Source: 9FT-COMBO-48-23 sp964400675 (GTDB taxonomy: Bacteria > Chloroflexota > Dehalococcoidia > GIF9 > UBA5629). From it: DNA of 64,000 nucleotides. The stretch is taken from positions 1-64,000 of the forward strand of contig CAYNVO010000007.1 in NCBI GenBank assembly GCA_964400675.1, read 5' to 3'. Shown here in pieces: positions 27,153 to 35,920 of the stretch (position 1 is the first letter of the stretch; each line of letters begins with the position of its first letter). Both the position numbers and the translations under genes were made by a program. The notes beneath the pieces were generated by a model. It did not search any database, was not told where the DNA came from, and saw only the letters and a program-made list of their open reading frames with translations.

Positions 27153-28472
27153 CTAACCTTCCTTACTTTTTACCCTGACTGGTATGACTAGGGCAGAGCC
27201 GAGTATAAAATAGAAGATACAAGTTAAAAGCATGATTGAGTAGCCAAAGCCGTATCGCTGGAGATTGAAAAAGTCGATTACCGGGCCGGTGAGCCTGGCT
27301 AACGCTCCGGCACCGGCTGTAGCTATGTTGGTCAGCCCCAGGTAGCGGGCTTCTTCGCCCGCAGGAACCAGGTCGGTAGCCAGTGCCCAGTTGGTGCTTA
27401 GGAAAGCTCCTGCTGAGATCCCGACGAGACCACCGCAGACCAGTATACCCGCGTAACTAGGTGTAAAGAATAGCACCAGGACACCAATTATACCCACAAA
27501 TCCTGAGAAGAGAATAATAGGTTTGCGCCCCAGCCTGTCAGAGAGCTGCCCCGCAGGGTAAACTGCCAGGAGCAGGAAAATGCCCACAGTAATCAGGAGG
27601 TCTGCGGTTACTCCTGCCGGGTTGGGATGATGGATTACGTCTCTTATGAAGTACAGGGCGAAGGTTTGAAGCACTACCATTGCCATCAGGATAAACAATC
27701 GGGATAAGAGAAACCATATAAAGCTCATATTTCTTTTGGCGTCGAGCTTGTAGGCGCCGGCCACGGTTTTTGCCGTGAATGGTTTATCGTCGAGACATGA
27801 TGGCGGCTCATTTACTGTCAGCATAGTGGCAACCATGCCTCCCAATAGTATTGCCCCAGGTACTCCTATTGCCAGCCATAGCCACATTTCACCGCCGCCG
27901 CTGGCGTAGTTATCCATCAGATAAGCCACTATGCGCAGGAAGGCTACTCCGCCTAATATCTCCGCCAGAGTCTTGGCTCCGGATGCCACTCCCTTTCGGT
28001 CTTCCGGCACCAGGTCTGGGATAAACGCCTGGAACGGTCCCTGAGCGATATTGGTGGCTACTTGAAGCAGACAGTAGCCTAAAAGCAGTAAAGAGAAGCT
28101 GCCGGAAAGACCTATGCTGGGGAGGAAAAGCAGAGCCAGAAGCGTTCCCACCAGGATGAAGGGACGGCGGCGGCCAAAGCGCGAGCTGAAACGGTCGCTG
28201 ATTGCCCCGGCCACTGGTTGAACAAATACGGCTATCATCGAACCGGCGAAGGTCAGAAGTCCGAGGTAAGTATTCTTCTGTGCTTCGGGAATGAATTCCA
28301 GAAGTCGGAGCGGAAGTATTACACTGTGCAGACTGGGCCAGAGAACCGATAGGGCAGCCGCGAAGATGCTTATCTTGACATAATCAGCAGGTCGGAAAGC
28401 TCTTTCTATAGACACTTTCTCATAATCTCTTGCAATATCAAATCTCTGGTAGAAGTCCCGAATACTTTTCAA
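27153..28472 (-). CDS. major facilitator superfamily transporter
   Basis: 439 residues with 12 predicted membrane segments. The MFS loop 2-3 motif is GAISDRFSSRFGRRRPFILVG and its second copy is GQLSDRLGRKPIILFSG. The N-terminal part resembles sugar/cation symporter branches, but no substrate can be assigned. The TTG start lies inside the 3' end of the upstream gene (35-bp overlap); a GTG at about 28412 is an alternative. Confidence 0.88.
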   Translation of the reverse strand: MKSIRDFYQRFDIARDYEKVSIERAFRPADYVKISIFAAALSVLWPSLHSVILPLRLLEFIPEAQKNTYLGLLTFAGSMIAVFVQPVAGAISDRFSSRFGRRRPFILVGTLLALLFLPSIGLSGSFSLLLLGYCLLQVATNIAQGPFQAFIPDLVPEDRKGVASGAKTLAEILGGVAFLRIVAYLMDNYASGGGEMWLWLAIGVPGAILLGGMVATMLTVNEPPSCLDDKPFTAKTVAGAYKLDAKRNMSFIWFLLSRLFILMAMVVLQTFALYFIRDVIHHPNPAGVTADLLITVGIFLLLAVYPAGQLSDRLGRKPIILFSGFVGIIGVLVLFFTPSYAGILVCGGLVGISAGAFLSTNWALATDLVPAGEEARYLGLTNIATAGAGALARLTGPVIDFFNLQRYGFGYSIMLLTCIFYFILGSALVIPVRVKSKEG

Positions 28473-29136
28473 TACGGCTCAAGCCGGCCTCTGATTGTAT
28501 CAGCCAGGTCATCCAGCACAGCTCGATAGCCCTGTAGCCGGTGCCCTGCGCTATTCTATCCATTAGCCTGACGAAATCTATATCGGTTGAGGACATCTCC
28601 ATGTTCGCCTTAGACAGGATTTCAGCGATAACCCTTTTCACTATCTTGTCAGGCATTACCGTGTCGATGCCGCCCATCATTCTCAGGTATTGAAAGCTGT
28701 TTATGCCTACGCCGTTAATTTGCCCCATCGGGTCTTTCTCCCAGCCATCAAGCTGTGCGTGCTTTGCCCAGTAGATAAAAGCTTGCCTATCATCGAACCC
28801 TTTTTCACCCTTAATACCGGCTAAGTGACGGGCGACCGATTTCGCCATGTGCCAGGAGCGCTTGTTTTTCCATGTCATTTTAAGCTCATCATAATTGGCA
28901 GAGGCTAAATCCTCCAGTGTACGAATCTTCCCTGTTTCCACGAATTCTTGCCTGAATTTATATACCCTGGGCACCACTGACTGGAAGTAGTTTAGGCCAA
29001 TAGAGGTGAAAGCGACGTCCACCACCATCAGCACCACATTGCCATGCCATCGCTCAGTCTTGAGGCAGCGCTGGCAGTGTTTCCTCACCTCAGGCACCTG
29101 ATGCATATAGCTGTCAACTATCTCCTTGAGTTTCAA
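28438..29136 (-). CDS. HhH-GPD-like protein of unknown function
   Basis: 232 mostly helical residues. The stretch IGQ-INGVGINSFQYLRMMGG followed by DTVMPDKIVKRVIAEIL resembles the helix-hairpin-helix plus downstream aspartate of the endonuclease III/HhH-GPD DNA glycosylases. The N-terminus (CQRCLKTERWHGNVVLMVVDVAFTS, split by a helix) does not match a known glycosylase and no iron-sulfur cluster is seen. A DNA-repair role is only a suggestion. It overlaps the MFS gene. Confidence 0.6.
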   Translation of the reverse strand: MKLKEIVDSYMHQVPEVRKHCQRCLKTERWHGNVVLMVVDVAFTSIGLNYFQSVVPRVYKFRQEFVETGKIRTLEDLASANYDELKMTWKNKRSWHMAKSVARHLAGIKGEKGFDDRQAFIYWAKHAQLDGWEKDPMGQINGVGINSFQYLRMMGGIDTVMPDKIVKRVIAEILSKANMEMSSTDIDFVRLMDRIAQGTGYRAIELCWMTWLIQSEAGLSRIEKYSGLLPEI

Positions 29137-29157
29137 GCCGCATGCTCCATGGCGAGG

Positions 29158-29691
29158 CTAATCCCGCCACCAGCCGAATACAGCAATGGCACTGAGTCCT
29201 ACGCCGGCGATAATGGCGCCAATCCAGCCAAGCAGACACAGGCAGGTAACGATAGCTCCGGCAATTATTACTCCGCAGAGAATGGACAAAATAGAGTACT
29301 TGAACTTCATGCCCATGAGGAAGGCTGCTATCGAGCCTGTCCAGGCGCCGGTAAACGGTAAAGGTATGGCGACGAATAGCATGAGCCCGATTCGCTTATA
29401 TCTCTCGATGAACCTTCCATGTCGCCTGGTGCGTTCGAGTCCCCAATTTACGAACCTCCTGCCGATTTCCACCTTACTGGCGATTCGGGCTAGCGATTCG
29501 AAGAACAGGAGCAGTATCGGCACCGGCAGCATATTGCCGATGACAGCCAGCGGGTATGCCCGGTACCACGGCATGTGAAACACGTTTATGGCTACCGGCA
29601 AAGCGCCCCGAAGCTCTATTATAGGCAGGGCTGATATGATGACTACTATTAGTTCTCTGGCAATGCCTAGATTAAGAAGCTCTTCAATCAT
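29158..29691 (-). CDS. small multidrug export-like membrane protein (COG2426)
   Basis: 177 residues with four or five membrane segments. SALPIIELRGALPVAI near the N-terminus and the re-entrant AIPLPFTGAWTGSIAAFLMG are the family signatures. The name comes from an old annotation; transport of drugs has not been shown for most members. First gene of the membrane-protein run 26577-29691. Confidence 0.85.
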   Translation of the reverse strand: MIEELLNLGIARELIVVIISALPIIELRGALPVAINVFHMPWYRAYPLAVIGNMLPVPILLLFFESLARIASKVEIGRRFVNWGLERTRRHGRFIERYKRIGLMLFVAIPLPFTGAWTGSIAAFLMGMKFKYSILSILCGVIIAGAIVTCLCLLGWIGAIIAGVGLSAIAVFGWWRD

Positions 29692-29701
29692 TTCTGTTTT
29701 C

Positions 29702-29793
29702 TTGTCATTCTGATCGAAGCGAAGAATCCCTGGTATGTCTTATGCAATGCCTTGAGACCCTTCGCTGATGCTCAGGGTGACAGGGTAAACAAT
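29702..29793. repeat. dispersed cattctgagc-family repeat
   Basis: gtcattctgatcgaagcgaagaatc at one end and ccttcgctgatgctcagggtgacagg at the other form the two arms of the dispersed repeat. Lies between the divergent gene blocks 29158-29691 and yebC. Confidence 0.75.
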
Positions 29794-29933
29794 ATTTACT
29801 TGGCCTTTGTAAAGCATTATATCATTAAACATCATCTGTTGAATTACAGCTAAAATGAATCTTTTGGTATGCTAAATCAGATGTTGCTTTATTATTGTGA
29901 AGCGTGGTGGTAAAATTAGTTTGAGCGTGAGCT

Positions 29934-30686
29934 ATGTCAGGTCATTCTAAGTGGAGTTCAATCAAGCGGCAGAAAGGCGTAGCAGACCACCGCAGGGGGC
30001 AGCTATTTACCAAGCTTACCCGTGAGATTATAGTGGTAGTGCGGGAAGGCGGGCCCAGTCCTGATTCTAACTTCCGTCTTCGTTTGGCGATACAGAAAGC
30101 ACGTGACAACAACATGCCGTCTGATAACATCGAGCGAGCCATAAAGAAAGGAAGTGGTGAACTCGGTGGAGTCATCCTTTCTGAGATAATCATCGAAGGC
30201 TATGGACCTAACGGCATAGCGGTTCTGGTAGAGGCTTTGACGGATAATCGAAATCGCACCGTTCAGGAGGTACGCAGTCTCTTTGCCCGGCACGGCGGCA
30301 GCCTCGGTGCCAGCGGTTCTGTCGCCTGGATATTTGAGACCAGAGGTGTCATCACTGTGGAAACCGATGGCGTGGATGCCGAAGAGTTAGCCATGGTGGC
30401 GATAGATGCCGGCGCAGATGATGTCAAAGAGGAGAAAGACTATCTTGAAATTCAGACCACGCCGCAAAATTTAGAGACAGTGCGAAAAGCGGTGGAACAA
30501 ATCAAGCCCCCCGTTTTGGCTGAAGTTCAACGTGTGGCTAAGAGCACTGTGGTGTTAGACGAAAAAGAAGCAATTCAAACCCTGAAGCTGCTGGACCATC
30601 TGGAAGAGCTGGATGATGTCCAGCATGTTTCCGCTAATCTCGATTACTCCGAGGCTGTTTTTGAGAAGCTGCGGGCTCAGGCATAG
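29934..30686 (+). CDS. YebC/PmpR-family protein (TACO1-like)
   Basis: 250 residues starting SGHSKWSSIKRQKGVADHRRG, the invariant start of the family, with RLAIQKARDNNMPSDNIERAIKKG and HGGSLGASGSVAWIFE. Known as a transcription regulator in some bacteria and, more generally, as a factor helping ribosomes through difficult sequences. It is followed directly by ruvC and ruvA, a common order. Confidence 0.95.
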   Translation: MSGHSKWSSIKRQKGVADHRRGQLFTKLTREIIVVVREGGPSPDSNFRLRLAIQKARDNNMPSDNIERAIKKGSGELGGVILSEIIIEGYGPNGIAVLVEALTDNRNRTVQEVRSLFARHGGSLGASGSVAWIFETRGVITVETDGVDAEELAMVAIDAGADDVKEEKDYLEIQTTPQNLETVRKAVEQIKPPVLAEVQRVAKSTVVLDEKEAIQTLKLLDHLEELDDVQHVSANLDYSEAVFEKLRAQA

Positions 30687-30688
30687 TT

Positions 30689-31186
30689 ATGCGTGTTCTC
30701 GGCATTGACCCGGGCACTTTGAATCTGGGCTATGGTGTGGTGGATGAGGAGGGTGGTGAGATGACGATGGTCGCCTGCGGGGTGGTGAGCATGCCTGCTA
30801 AAGTCCCTGTGGAGCGAAGATTGTCCTCTCTGTATAAAAAGCTTTGTGAAGTAGTAGCCCGCTATCGACCTGACGAGGTAGCCATCGAGGAGCCGTTTGT
30901 GGCAGTAAATGCTCGCTCGGCTCTGGCTATAGGCAGGGCTCAGACGGTAGCTATTTTAGCCGCAGCCAATGAGAATTTACCGATTTCCCGCTATTTGCCG
31001 ACGCAGGTAAAGCAGCAGGTGACCACTTATGGCGGTAGCGATAAAGAGCAGGTGCAGGAGATGGTGAGGCTTCAGCTCGGTTTGGACCAGGCGCCTCAGC
31101 CCAACGATGCTGCCGATGCCCTGGCTGTGGCTATCTGCCACATTCACCAAAAGCATGTTGAGCGCCTGCTGGCGGGGAGCAAGTAA
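30689..31186 (+). CDS. ruvC: Holliday junction resolvase RuvC
   Basis: 165 residues. Catalytic acidic residues are in GIDPGTLNLGYG, VAIEEPF and the C-terminal PNDAADALAVAICH. Cleaves Holliday junctions with RuvAB. Starts 2 bp after yebC and abuts ruvA. ruvB is not in the window. Confidence 0.96.
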   Translation: MRVLGIDPGTLNLGYGVVDEEGGEMTMVACGVVSMPAKVPVERRLSSLYKKLCEVVARYRPDEVAIEEPFVAVNARSALAIGRAQTVAILAAANENLPISRYLPTQVKQQVTTYGGSDKEQVQEMVRLQLGLDQAPQPNDAADALAVAICHIHQKHVERLLAGSK

Positions 31187-31771
31187 ATGATAGTTGCATT
31201 AGAAGGTATACTGGAAAGCCGCGGTATAGACTCGGCGGTGGTCAAGGTCGGACCGCTAAGTCTCCAGGTGCATGTTCCCGGTTCTAGCGTGAGCCGACTG
31301 GGGAATGTTGGAGACAGAGTATATCTACATACACACCTGTATTTAAGGGAAGATAATATAGCTGTTTACGGCTTCGCTTCTGCCGATGAACTGGTGCTTT
31401 TTCAGAACCTCATTTCTGTCTCCGGTATAGGTCCCAAAGCAGCGCTGACTTTTTTGTCCACGTTAAGTGTTGAGCAAGTGGCTTCAGCTATAATCAGCGG
31501 CAACGTTGACCTGCTTACCCAGGTGCCTGGTATTGGCAAGAAAATAGCCGGGCGGGTGGTACTGGAGCTTAAGGGAAAGCTGGAGAAGGGATGGGAAGGG
31601 GCTGTAACGCCAGCCCTGGCACAGGAAGATGCCGATGTAGTGGCTGCCCTGACCAACCTCGGTTATTCATTAAGGGAAGCTACGCAGGCTGTGGCGAGCT
31701 TGCCCAATTCTCCGGAGCTTGACCTGGAAGAAAAGGTAAAGCTGGCTTTAAGGCAACTGGCTGGAGCGTAG
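31187..31771 (+). CDS. ruvA: Holliday junction branch-migration protein RuvA
   Basis: 194 residues: an N-terminal OB fold (MIVALEGILESRG), the two helix-hairpin-helix motifs VSGIGPKAALTFL and VPGIGKKIAGRVVLELKGKL, and a C-terminal RuvB-binding domain (ALTNLGYSLREATQAV). The start codon directly follows the ruvC stop. Confidence 0.96.
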   Translation: MIVALEGILESRGIDSAVVKVGPLSLQVHVPGSSVSRLGNVGDRVYLHTHLYLREDNIAVYGFASADELVLFQNLISVSGIGPKAALTFLSTLSVEQVASAIISGNVDLLTQVPGIGKKIAGRVVLELKGKLEKGWEGAVTPALAQEDADVVAALTNLGYSLREATQAVASLPNSPELDLEEKVKLALRQLAGA

Positions 31772-31783
31772 CCGGGAGTGAAC

Positions 31784-32662
31784 ATGATTACTGAAATACT
31801 GCTTGGTCTTGTTTTATTGCTTTTGGGCGTGCTGATTTTCCTTGTCCTCAGGGGCAGGAAGGTGGAGCCAACCGACCTCAAAAACGTCATGCAAAGCACC
31901 TGGACGGAGCTGGGACTGGGTGAAAAGATAGGCAGCATAGAGGCTCAAGCCAGGGATATTAAAGAAAGCTATAAGTCCTTCGAGCAAATGCTCAGAGTGC
32001 CTAAAGAGAGGGCATCTCTGGGTGAAATTGCCCTGGAATCTATGCTGTCGGACCAGCTTCCGCCGGATATGTACGGTATCAGGGAGACGGTCCTCGATGG
32101 CAAGAGGCCCGATGCCCATATAAAATCGACCGAAGGAATCGTCTGCATAGACTCCAAGTTTTTTCTGGACAACTACGCCAGGATGTTGTCAACAGAAGAC
32201 CCGACTGAGAAGCAGAGGTTCAAGAAGGATTTTGTTGCCGATGTCAGGCGCAGCCTTGACAAGATAGCTGCTGACTACGTATGTCCCGATAAAGGGTCTG
32301 CCGAGTTTGCCTTTGCCTACATTCCGTCTGAAAGCGTCTATTATTTTCTGCTGAACGAGGCATATGAGCTGCTGCTGCACTACAGCAGGGCTGGTGTTCA
32401 GGTGGTATCGCCGCTGACACTTTCCTCCAAAATCGAGCTGATTAGAGCCGGCATTCAGGCAAAGAAGCTCTCGGAAAAAGCCGAAGAGGTAAAAAATGAC
32501 CTCATCAGCATTAAACGCCGGTTTGATGAAATCGATGATAAGTGGCGCGTGTTTTTCGGAGCCCATCTTAAGAATGCCGTGCTTCAGGCAGAAGAGCTGG
32601 ATAAATCGTACAAGAGGCTTAGAGACGAGTTCGACCGCATTTCCAAAATCCCCCAAAAGTGA
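31784..32662 (+). CDS. rmuC: RmuC-family DNA recombination protein
   Basis: 292 residues: one N-terminal membrane helix (about 2-25), a short coiled region, then the RmuC nuclease-like domain with GEIALESMLSDQLPPDMYGI, DAHIKSTEGIVCIDSKF and AFAYIPSESVYYFLLNE. The C-terminus is a coiled coil. RmuC is reported to limit sequence inversions between inverted repeats, which is notable in this repeat-rich genome. ATG 31784 is preferred over GTG 31778 because GGGAG lies 5 nt before it. Confidence 0.88.
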   Translation: MITEILLGLVLLLLGVLIFLVLRGRKVEPTDLKNVMQSTWTELGLGEKIGSIEAQARDIKESYKSFEQMLRVPKERASLGEIALESMLSDQLPPDMYGIRETVLDGKRPDAHIKSTEGIVCIDSKFFLDNYARMLSTEDPTEKQRFKKDFVADVRRSLDKIAADYVCPDKGSAEFAFAYIPSESVYYFLLNEAYELLLHYSRAGVQVVSPLTLSSKIELIRAGIQAKKLSEKAEEVKNDLISIKRRFDEIDDKWRVFFGAHLKNAVLQAEELDKSYKRLRDEFDRISKIPQK

Positions 32663-32689
32663 TGTATCATTCACCAGTGTAGCCATATA

Positions 32690-32986
32690 CCCTCTCCCTT
32701 GAAGGGAGAGGCTCAGGGTGAGGGTGAAAAAACTCTTCTGTCATCACGAGGCACAGGGTGCCGTGGCAATCTCAGTTCCTTTCCTTGTCATTCTGAGGAA
32801 GTCCTTCCCGAATGCGAAGGACGACCGAAGAATCTCAGGGGGTATGATGTGTTGAGATTCTTCGCTGCGCTCAGAATGACAGGAGGAAGGTCTCAGAATT
32901 ACATCTGCGTAGGGCTCGTAATGACGAGCGGGCTTAAATATCTGTTCCCTCTCCCTTGATGGGAGAGGGCTAGGGTGAGGGTGAAA
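32690..32986. repeat. composite dispersed-repeat island abutting uvrB
   Basis: This gene-free stretch is built from repeats. A copy of ccctctcccttgaaggga...gggtgagggtgaaa lies at 32690-32730, then a gaggcac...gtgccgtggcaatctc element. A cattctgagg...gagattcttcgctgcgctcagaatgac unit occupies about 32785-32882, and a second ccctctcccttgatgg copy lies at 32947-32986. Its last bases touch the uvrB coding sequence. Confidence 0.85.
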
Positions 32987-34980
32987 TAGAAAAATTTAAG
33001 ATTGTCTCCGAGTTCAAGCTCACCGGTGACCAGCCGCAGGCAGTAGACAGGCTGGTCGAAGGTGTAAATAAAGGCTACAAGCAGCAGACACTGCTCGGTG
33101 TCACCGGCAGCGGCAAGACCTTCACCATGGCTAATGTGGCGGAAAGGGTGCAGAAACCTACCCTGGTCATCTGCCACAATAAGACCTTAGCCGCTCAGCT
33201 AGCCACCGAGTTCAAGGAATATCTACCCGAAAACGCCATTGAGTATTTTGTCAGCTACTACGATTATTACCAGCCGGAAGCCTACATTCCGAATACCGAT
33301 ACTTACATCGAGAAGGAAATCGATATAAACGAGGAAATCGATAAGCTGCGCCATGCTGCCACCCGGGCATTGCTCGACCGCCGCGACGTGCTCATAGTGG
33401 CTTCGGTGTCCTGTATTTACAGCCTGGGCGAGCCTGAAGAGTATCGCAGCTTTGTGGCTACAATAAAAAAGGGTGAAAAATACAGGCGCGACAAGCTGGC
33501 ACGCCGCCTGGTGGACATGCAGTACGAGAGGAACGACTTCGACTTCACCCGCAGCCGCTTCCGCATCCGCGGCGACACCCTGGAAATCCAGCCGGCGTAC
33601 GAGGAAATTGCCGTCAGGCTTGAGTTCTTTGGGGATGAAGTCGAGCGCATCGTTGACATCGACCCGCTCACCGGTGAGCTGCTGGTGGAGCGCGATTCGG
33701 TGGACATTTACCCGGCAAAACACTTTGTCACCTCACATGACAAACTCCTGGCGGCTGTTGAGGACATAAAGGTTGAGATGGAAGAGCGGTTGAAAGAGCT
33801 AAAAGGCCAGGGAAAACTGGTCGAAGCCGCCAGGCTGGAGGCGCGGACCAACTATGATATCGAGATGCTCCGCGAGGTCGGCTACTGCCACGCCGTGGAG
33901 AACTATTCCCGCCATCTCCAACGTAGAGCACCGGGCAGCGCGCCGTGGACGTTGCTAGATTATTTCCCCGATGACTTCCTGATGTTCATCGACGAGTCTC
34001 ACATGACTCTGCCTCAGATACGCGGCATGTATCATGGCGACATCTCCCGCAAGCAGACTCTGGTCGATTTCGGCTTTCGCCTGCCGTCGGCGCTGGACAA
34101 CCGCCCGCTTAGCTTCGATGAGTTCAAAGAGCGCCTTAATCAGGTTGTCTATGTATCGGCTACCCCCAGCGAGTACGAATACAGGCACAGCCAGCAGGTG
34201 GTGGAGCAGTTAGTCCGCCCCACCGGCTTGCTCGAGCCTACCATCGAGGTCAAGCCGTCTAAGGGGCAAATCGACGACCTGATTTACCAGATTAAGACCA
34301 GGGTGGATAGAAGCGAGCGCTGTCTGGTAACCACGCTAACCAAGAGGATGGCTGAGCAGCTGGCTGACTACCTGAAAGAGATGGAGATAAAGACGCATTA
34401 TCTGCACTCTGAGATAGACACGCTGGAGCGGGTCGAGATACTGCGCGACCTCCGTCTCGGCGTTTACGATGTGGTAGTTGGCATAAACCTGCTCCGCGAA
34501 GGGCTGGATTTACCTGAGGTGAGCCTGGTAGCTATTTTAGATGCCGACAAAGAAGGTTACTTAAGGTCGAAAGGGGCGCTTATCCAGACGATGGGCAGGG
34601 CAGCCCGTCATATTGACGGCCATGTCATCATGTATGCCGATACTGTGACTGCATCCATGCGTGCAGCCATGGAGGAGACTCAACGGCGCCGTCGTATTCA
34701 GGAAGATTACAACAAAGAGCACGGCATCACTCCGCAGGGCATAAAGAAGGCGATTAAGGACATCACCGAGCGTGTCAAGGCGGTAGCTGAAGCCAGAGCT
34801 GCCTATTCGCCTACTCCCATATCCAGGGAGGAGGTCCTCCGTCTCATCAAAGACCTCGAAGCCCAGATGAGAAAAGCCGCCAAGAACCTCGAATTCGAAA
34901 AAGCCGCCCTGCTCCGCGACCGCATCATCGAGTTGCGGAAGGATGAAGAGCTGCTTTCGCCGTTGACCAGGTTCAAGTAG
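32986..34980 (+). CDS. uvrB: excinuclease ABC subunit B; non-standard start codon
   Basis: Damage-verifying helicase of nucleotide excision repair. Translation in frame from before 33001 gives KIVSEFKLTGDQPQAV and the Walker A GVTGSGKTFTM, so the gene clearly starts upstream of the first ATG (33127), which would delete Walker A. VSYYDYYQPEAYIP is the beta-hairpin; DEEx is FIDESHMTL; motif VI is QTMGRAARH; and the C-terminal UVR domain is present. Between the stop at 32971 and 33001 no ATG, GTG or TTG is in frame. The ATA at 32986, right at the repeat edge, gives a normal UvrB length of 664 residues, with AGGGTGA from the repeat as a possible ribosome-binding site. Confidence 0.92.
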   Translation: MEKFKIVSEFKLTGDQPQAVDRLVEGVNKGYKQQTLLGVTGSGKTFTMANVAERVQKPTLVICHNKTLAAQLATEFKEYLPENAIEYFVSYYDYYQPEAYIPNTDTYIEKEIDINEEIDKLRHAATRALLDRRDVLIVASVSCIYSLGEPEEYRSFVATIKKGEKYRRDKLARRLVDMQYERNDFDFTRSRFRIRGDTLEIQPAYEEIAVRLEFFGDEVERIVDIDPLTGELLVERDSVDIYPAKHFVTSHDKLLAAVEDIKVEMEERLKELKGQGKLVEAARLEARTNYDIEMLREVGYCHAVENYSRHLQRRAPGSAPWTLLDYFPDDFLMFIDESHMTLPQIRGMYHGDISRKQTLVDFGFRLPSALDNRPLSFDEFKERLNQVVYVSATPSEYEYRHSQQVVEQLVRPTGLLEPTIEVKPSKGQIDDLIYQIKTRVDRSERCLVTTLTKRMAEQLADYLKEMEIKTHYLHSEIDTLERVEILRDLRLGVYDVVVGINLLREGLDLPEVSLVAILDADKEGYLRSKGALIQTMGRAARHIDGHVIMYADTVTASMRAAMEETQRRRRIQEDYNKEHGITPQGIKKAIKDITERVKAVAEARAAYSPTPISREEVLRLIKDLEAQMRKAAKNLEFEKAALLRDRIIELRKDEELLSPLTRFK

Positions 34981-35230
34981 TCGTTATTCCACCAAAAGGA
35001 TGATATTGTTGGCTTACTGCTGCACAATCCGTCATCTTGTTACAAATTGTTATATTACGAAATCCTGGGTGTGGAGAACGTAGTTGCTACAATTGAGAGG
35101 GAAATAGTATTGAATCAGAGCATTAAGGCTTGCCCTGTAGCTGGTGAAAAGCCCATAGAGCATAGCCAAATTAGCATAAATCATTCATGTTCCATCCCCG
35201 AAAACTGGGCGACGGTCAACTCTGGGCACT
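34981..35230. other. intergenic stretch after uvrB
   Basis: No convincing gene. A 73-codon frame at 35047-35268 has no ribosome-binding site and runs into the attC-like site. No terminator with a clear T-run was found after uvrB. Confidence 0.4.
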
Positions 35231-35290
35231 ATCCTAAAACTAGAGATTCAGTTGACGAAGGCGTGTAATTGTACTTATACGCTAGGATTC
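35231..35290 (-). repeat. attC-like site, downstream border of the SDH-protease unit
   Basis: ATCCTA (35231-35236) and TAGGAT (35284-35289) are inverted ends of a roughly 60-bp site. The inner 3' part, CGTGTAATTGTACTTATACG plus ctaggattc (35262-35290), repeats at 37133-37161 with 26 of 29 bases identical. Length, inverted ends and the TTATACGyTAGG pattern resemble integron attC sites, though the core is not a strict GTTRRRY. Confidence 0.5.
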
Positions 35291-35313
35291 GGGCTAAGGT
35301 GTGAATATATAAA

Positions 35314-35595
35314 CTAAATGTCTATCGGGTATCTTGGAGATTTTGGATTCCAGAATACCGCTGCAATGGCCAACATGTGCGGACTCATAAAAGTATACGC
35401 CATCCAGAAATCTCCATACTCGAACCCAAAAGTACCCGGAGCGTATGGAAAAGGCAGTTGGACTTTGGTTATGCCATCAGGGTAGGGATCTGAAAACAGC
35501 AAATCTAAAGCTTTACGGAATGCTTGCCGGTCGTCTCGAGCCAAATGGTTTACGAAAAGTTCGGCCGTGTCAGAAAGTACAGCATCAAAGGACAA
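35314..35595 (-). CDS. small RelE/ParE-fold-like protein (possible toxin)
   Basis: 93 residues. The pattern FRKALDLLFSDPYPDG-x-TKVQLPF followed by FGFEYGDFWMAYTFM and LAIAAVFW is like the beta-strand core of RelE/ParE toxins (GDxRxxY...I..V.W), although the usual arginine is replaced by F-W. It overlaps the preceding gene by 11 bp and is last in a three-gene unit. The assignment rests on pattern only; it may instead be a degenerate or unrelated small protein. Confidence 0.5.
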   Translation of the reverse strand: MSFDAVLSDTAELFVNHLARDDRQAFRKALDLLFSDPYPDGITKVQLPFPYAPGTFGFEYGDFWMAYTFMSPHMLAIAAVFWNPKSPRYPIDI

Positions 35596-35920
35596 CGCTC
35601 TCTATCTTCTCTTTAGCAATTTTCGTGTAACGGCCTTGCCCTAAGTCCGCTAGTCCACGTTCAACAAGTTGCCGAAATAATCGGTTTTCTAACATCTCGG
35701 AAGCTAAGCTGTCATAGGAACTCGGGAGTTTCTTCTCTGACTCAGTTGCCGAAGACTCAGGCGGAGCGGGAGTTAAGGGTATTATTTCACTATGCGGAAG
35801 AGTGATAACGCCAATTAGCAAATTACCCCCAGTTTCTAAGACAGGTGGTCCTCCTGCTGTAACCTCTGTTATTTGATATGCGGATGCAAGACCATCTGTA
35901 CTACTCGTTACGTCTATCAT
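35585..35920 (-). CDS. hypothetical protein of the SDH-protease unit
   Basis: 111 residues, no family recognised. The N-terminal half is beta-rich (MIDVTSSTDGLASAYQITEV, GGNLLIGVITLPHSE). A proline/serine-rich linker follows, then a helical C-terminus (LFRQLVERGLADLGQGRY). The ATG at 35920 is chosen because GGGGAGGTG lies 6 nt upstream and it overlaps the protease stop as TAATG, indicating translational coupling. The end overlaps the small RelE-like gene, which would fit an antitoxin position, but this is inference. Confidence 0.6.
   Translation of the reverse strand: MIDVTSSTDGLASAYQITEVTAGGPPVLETGGNLLIGVITLPHSEIIPLTPAPPESSATESEKKLPSSYDSLASEMLENRLFRQLVERGLADLGQGRYTKIAKEKIESVVL

Noticed and set aside
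32699..32959. Open frame across the repeat island before uvrB, and the similar one at 50326-50508
   Set aside because: Both are translated repeat DNA with repetitive peptides and no start signals.
33127..34980. uvrB starting at the first ATG (33127)
   Set aside because: It would remove the Walker A motif and about 47 conserved N-terminal residues.
35047..35268. 73-codon plus-strand frame after uvrB
   Set aside because: No ribosome-binding site, no recognisable protein pattern, and its end lies within the attC-like site.
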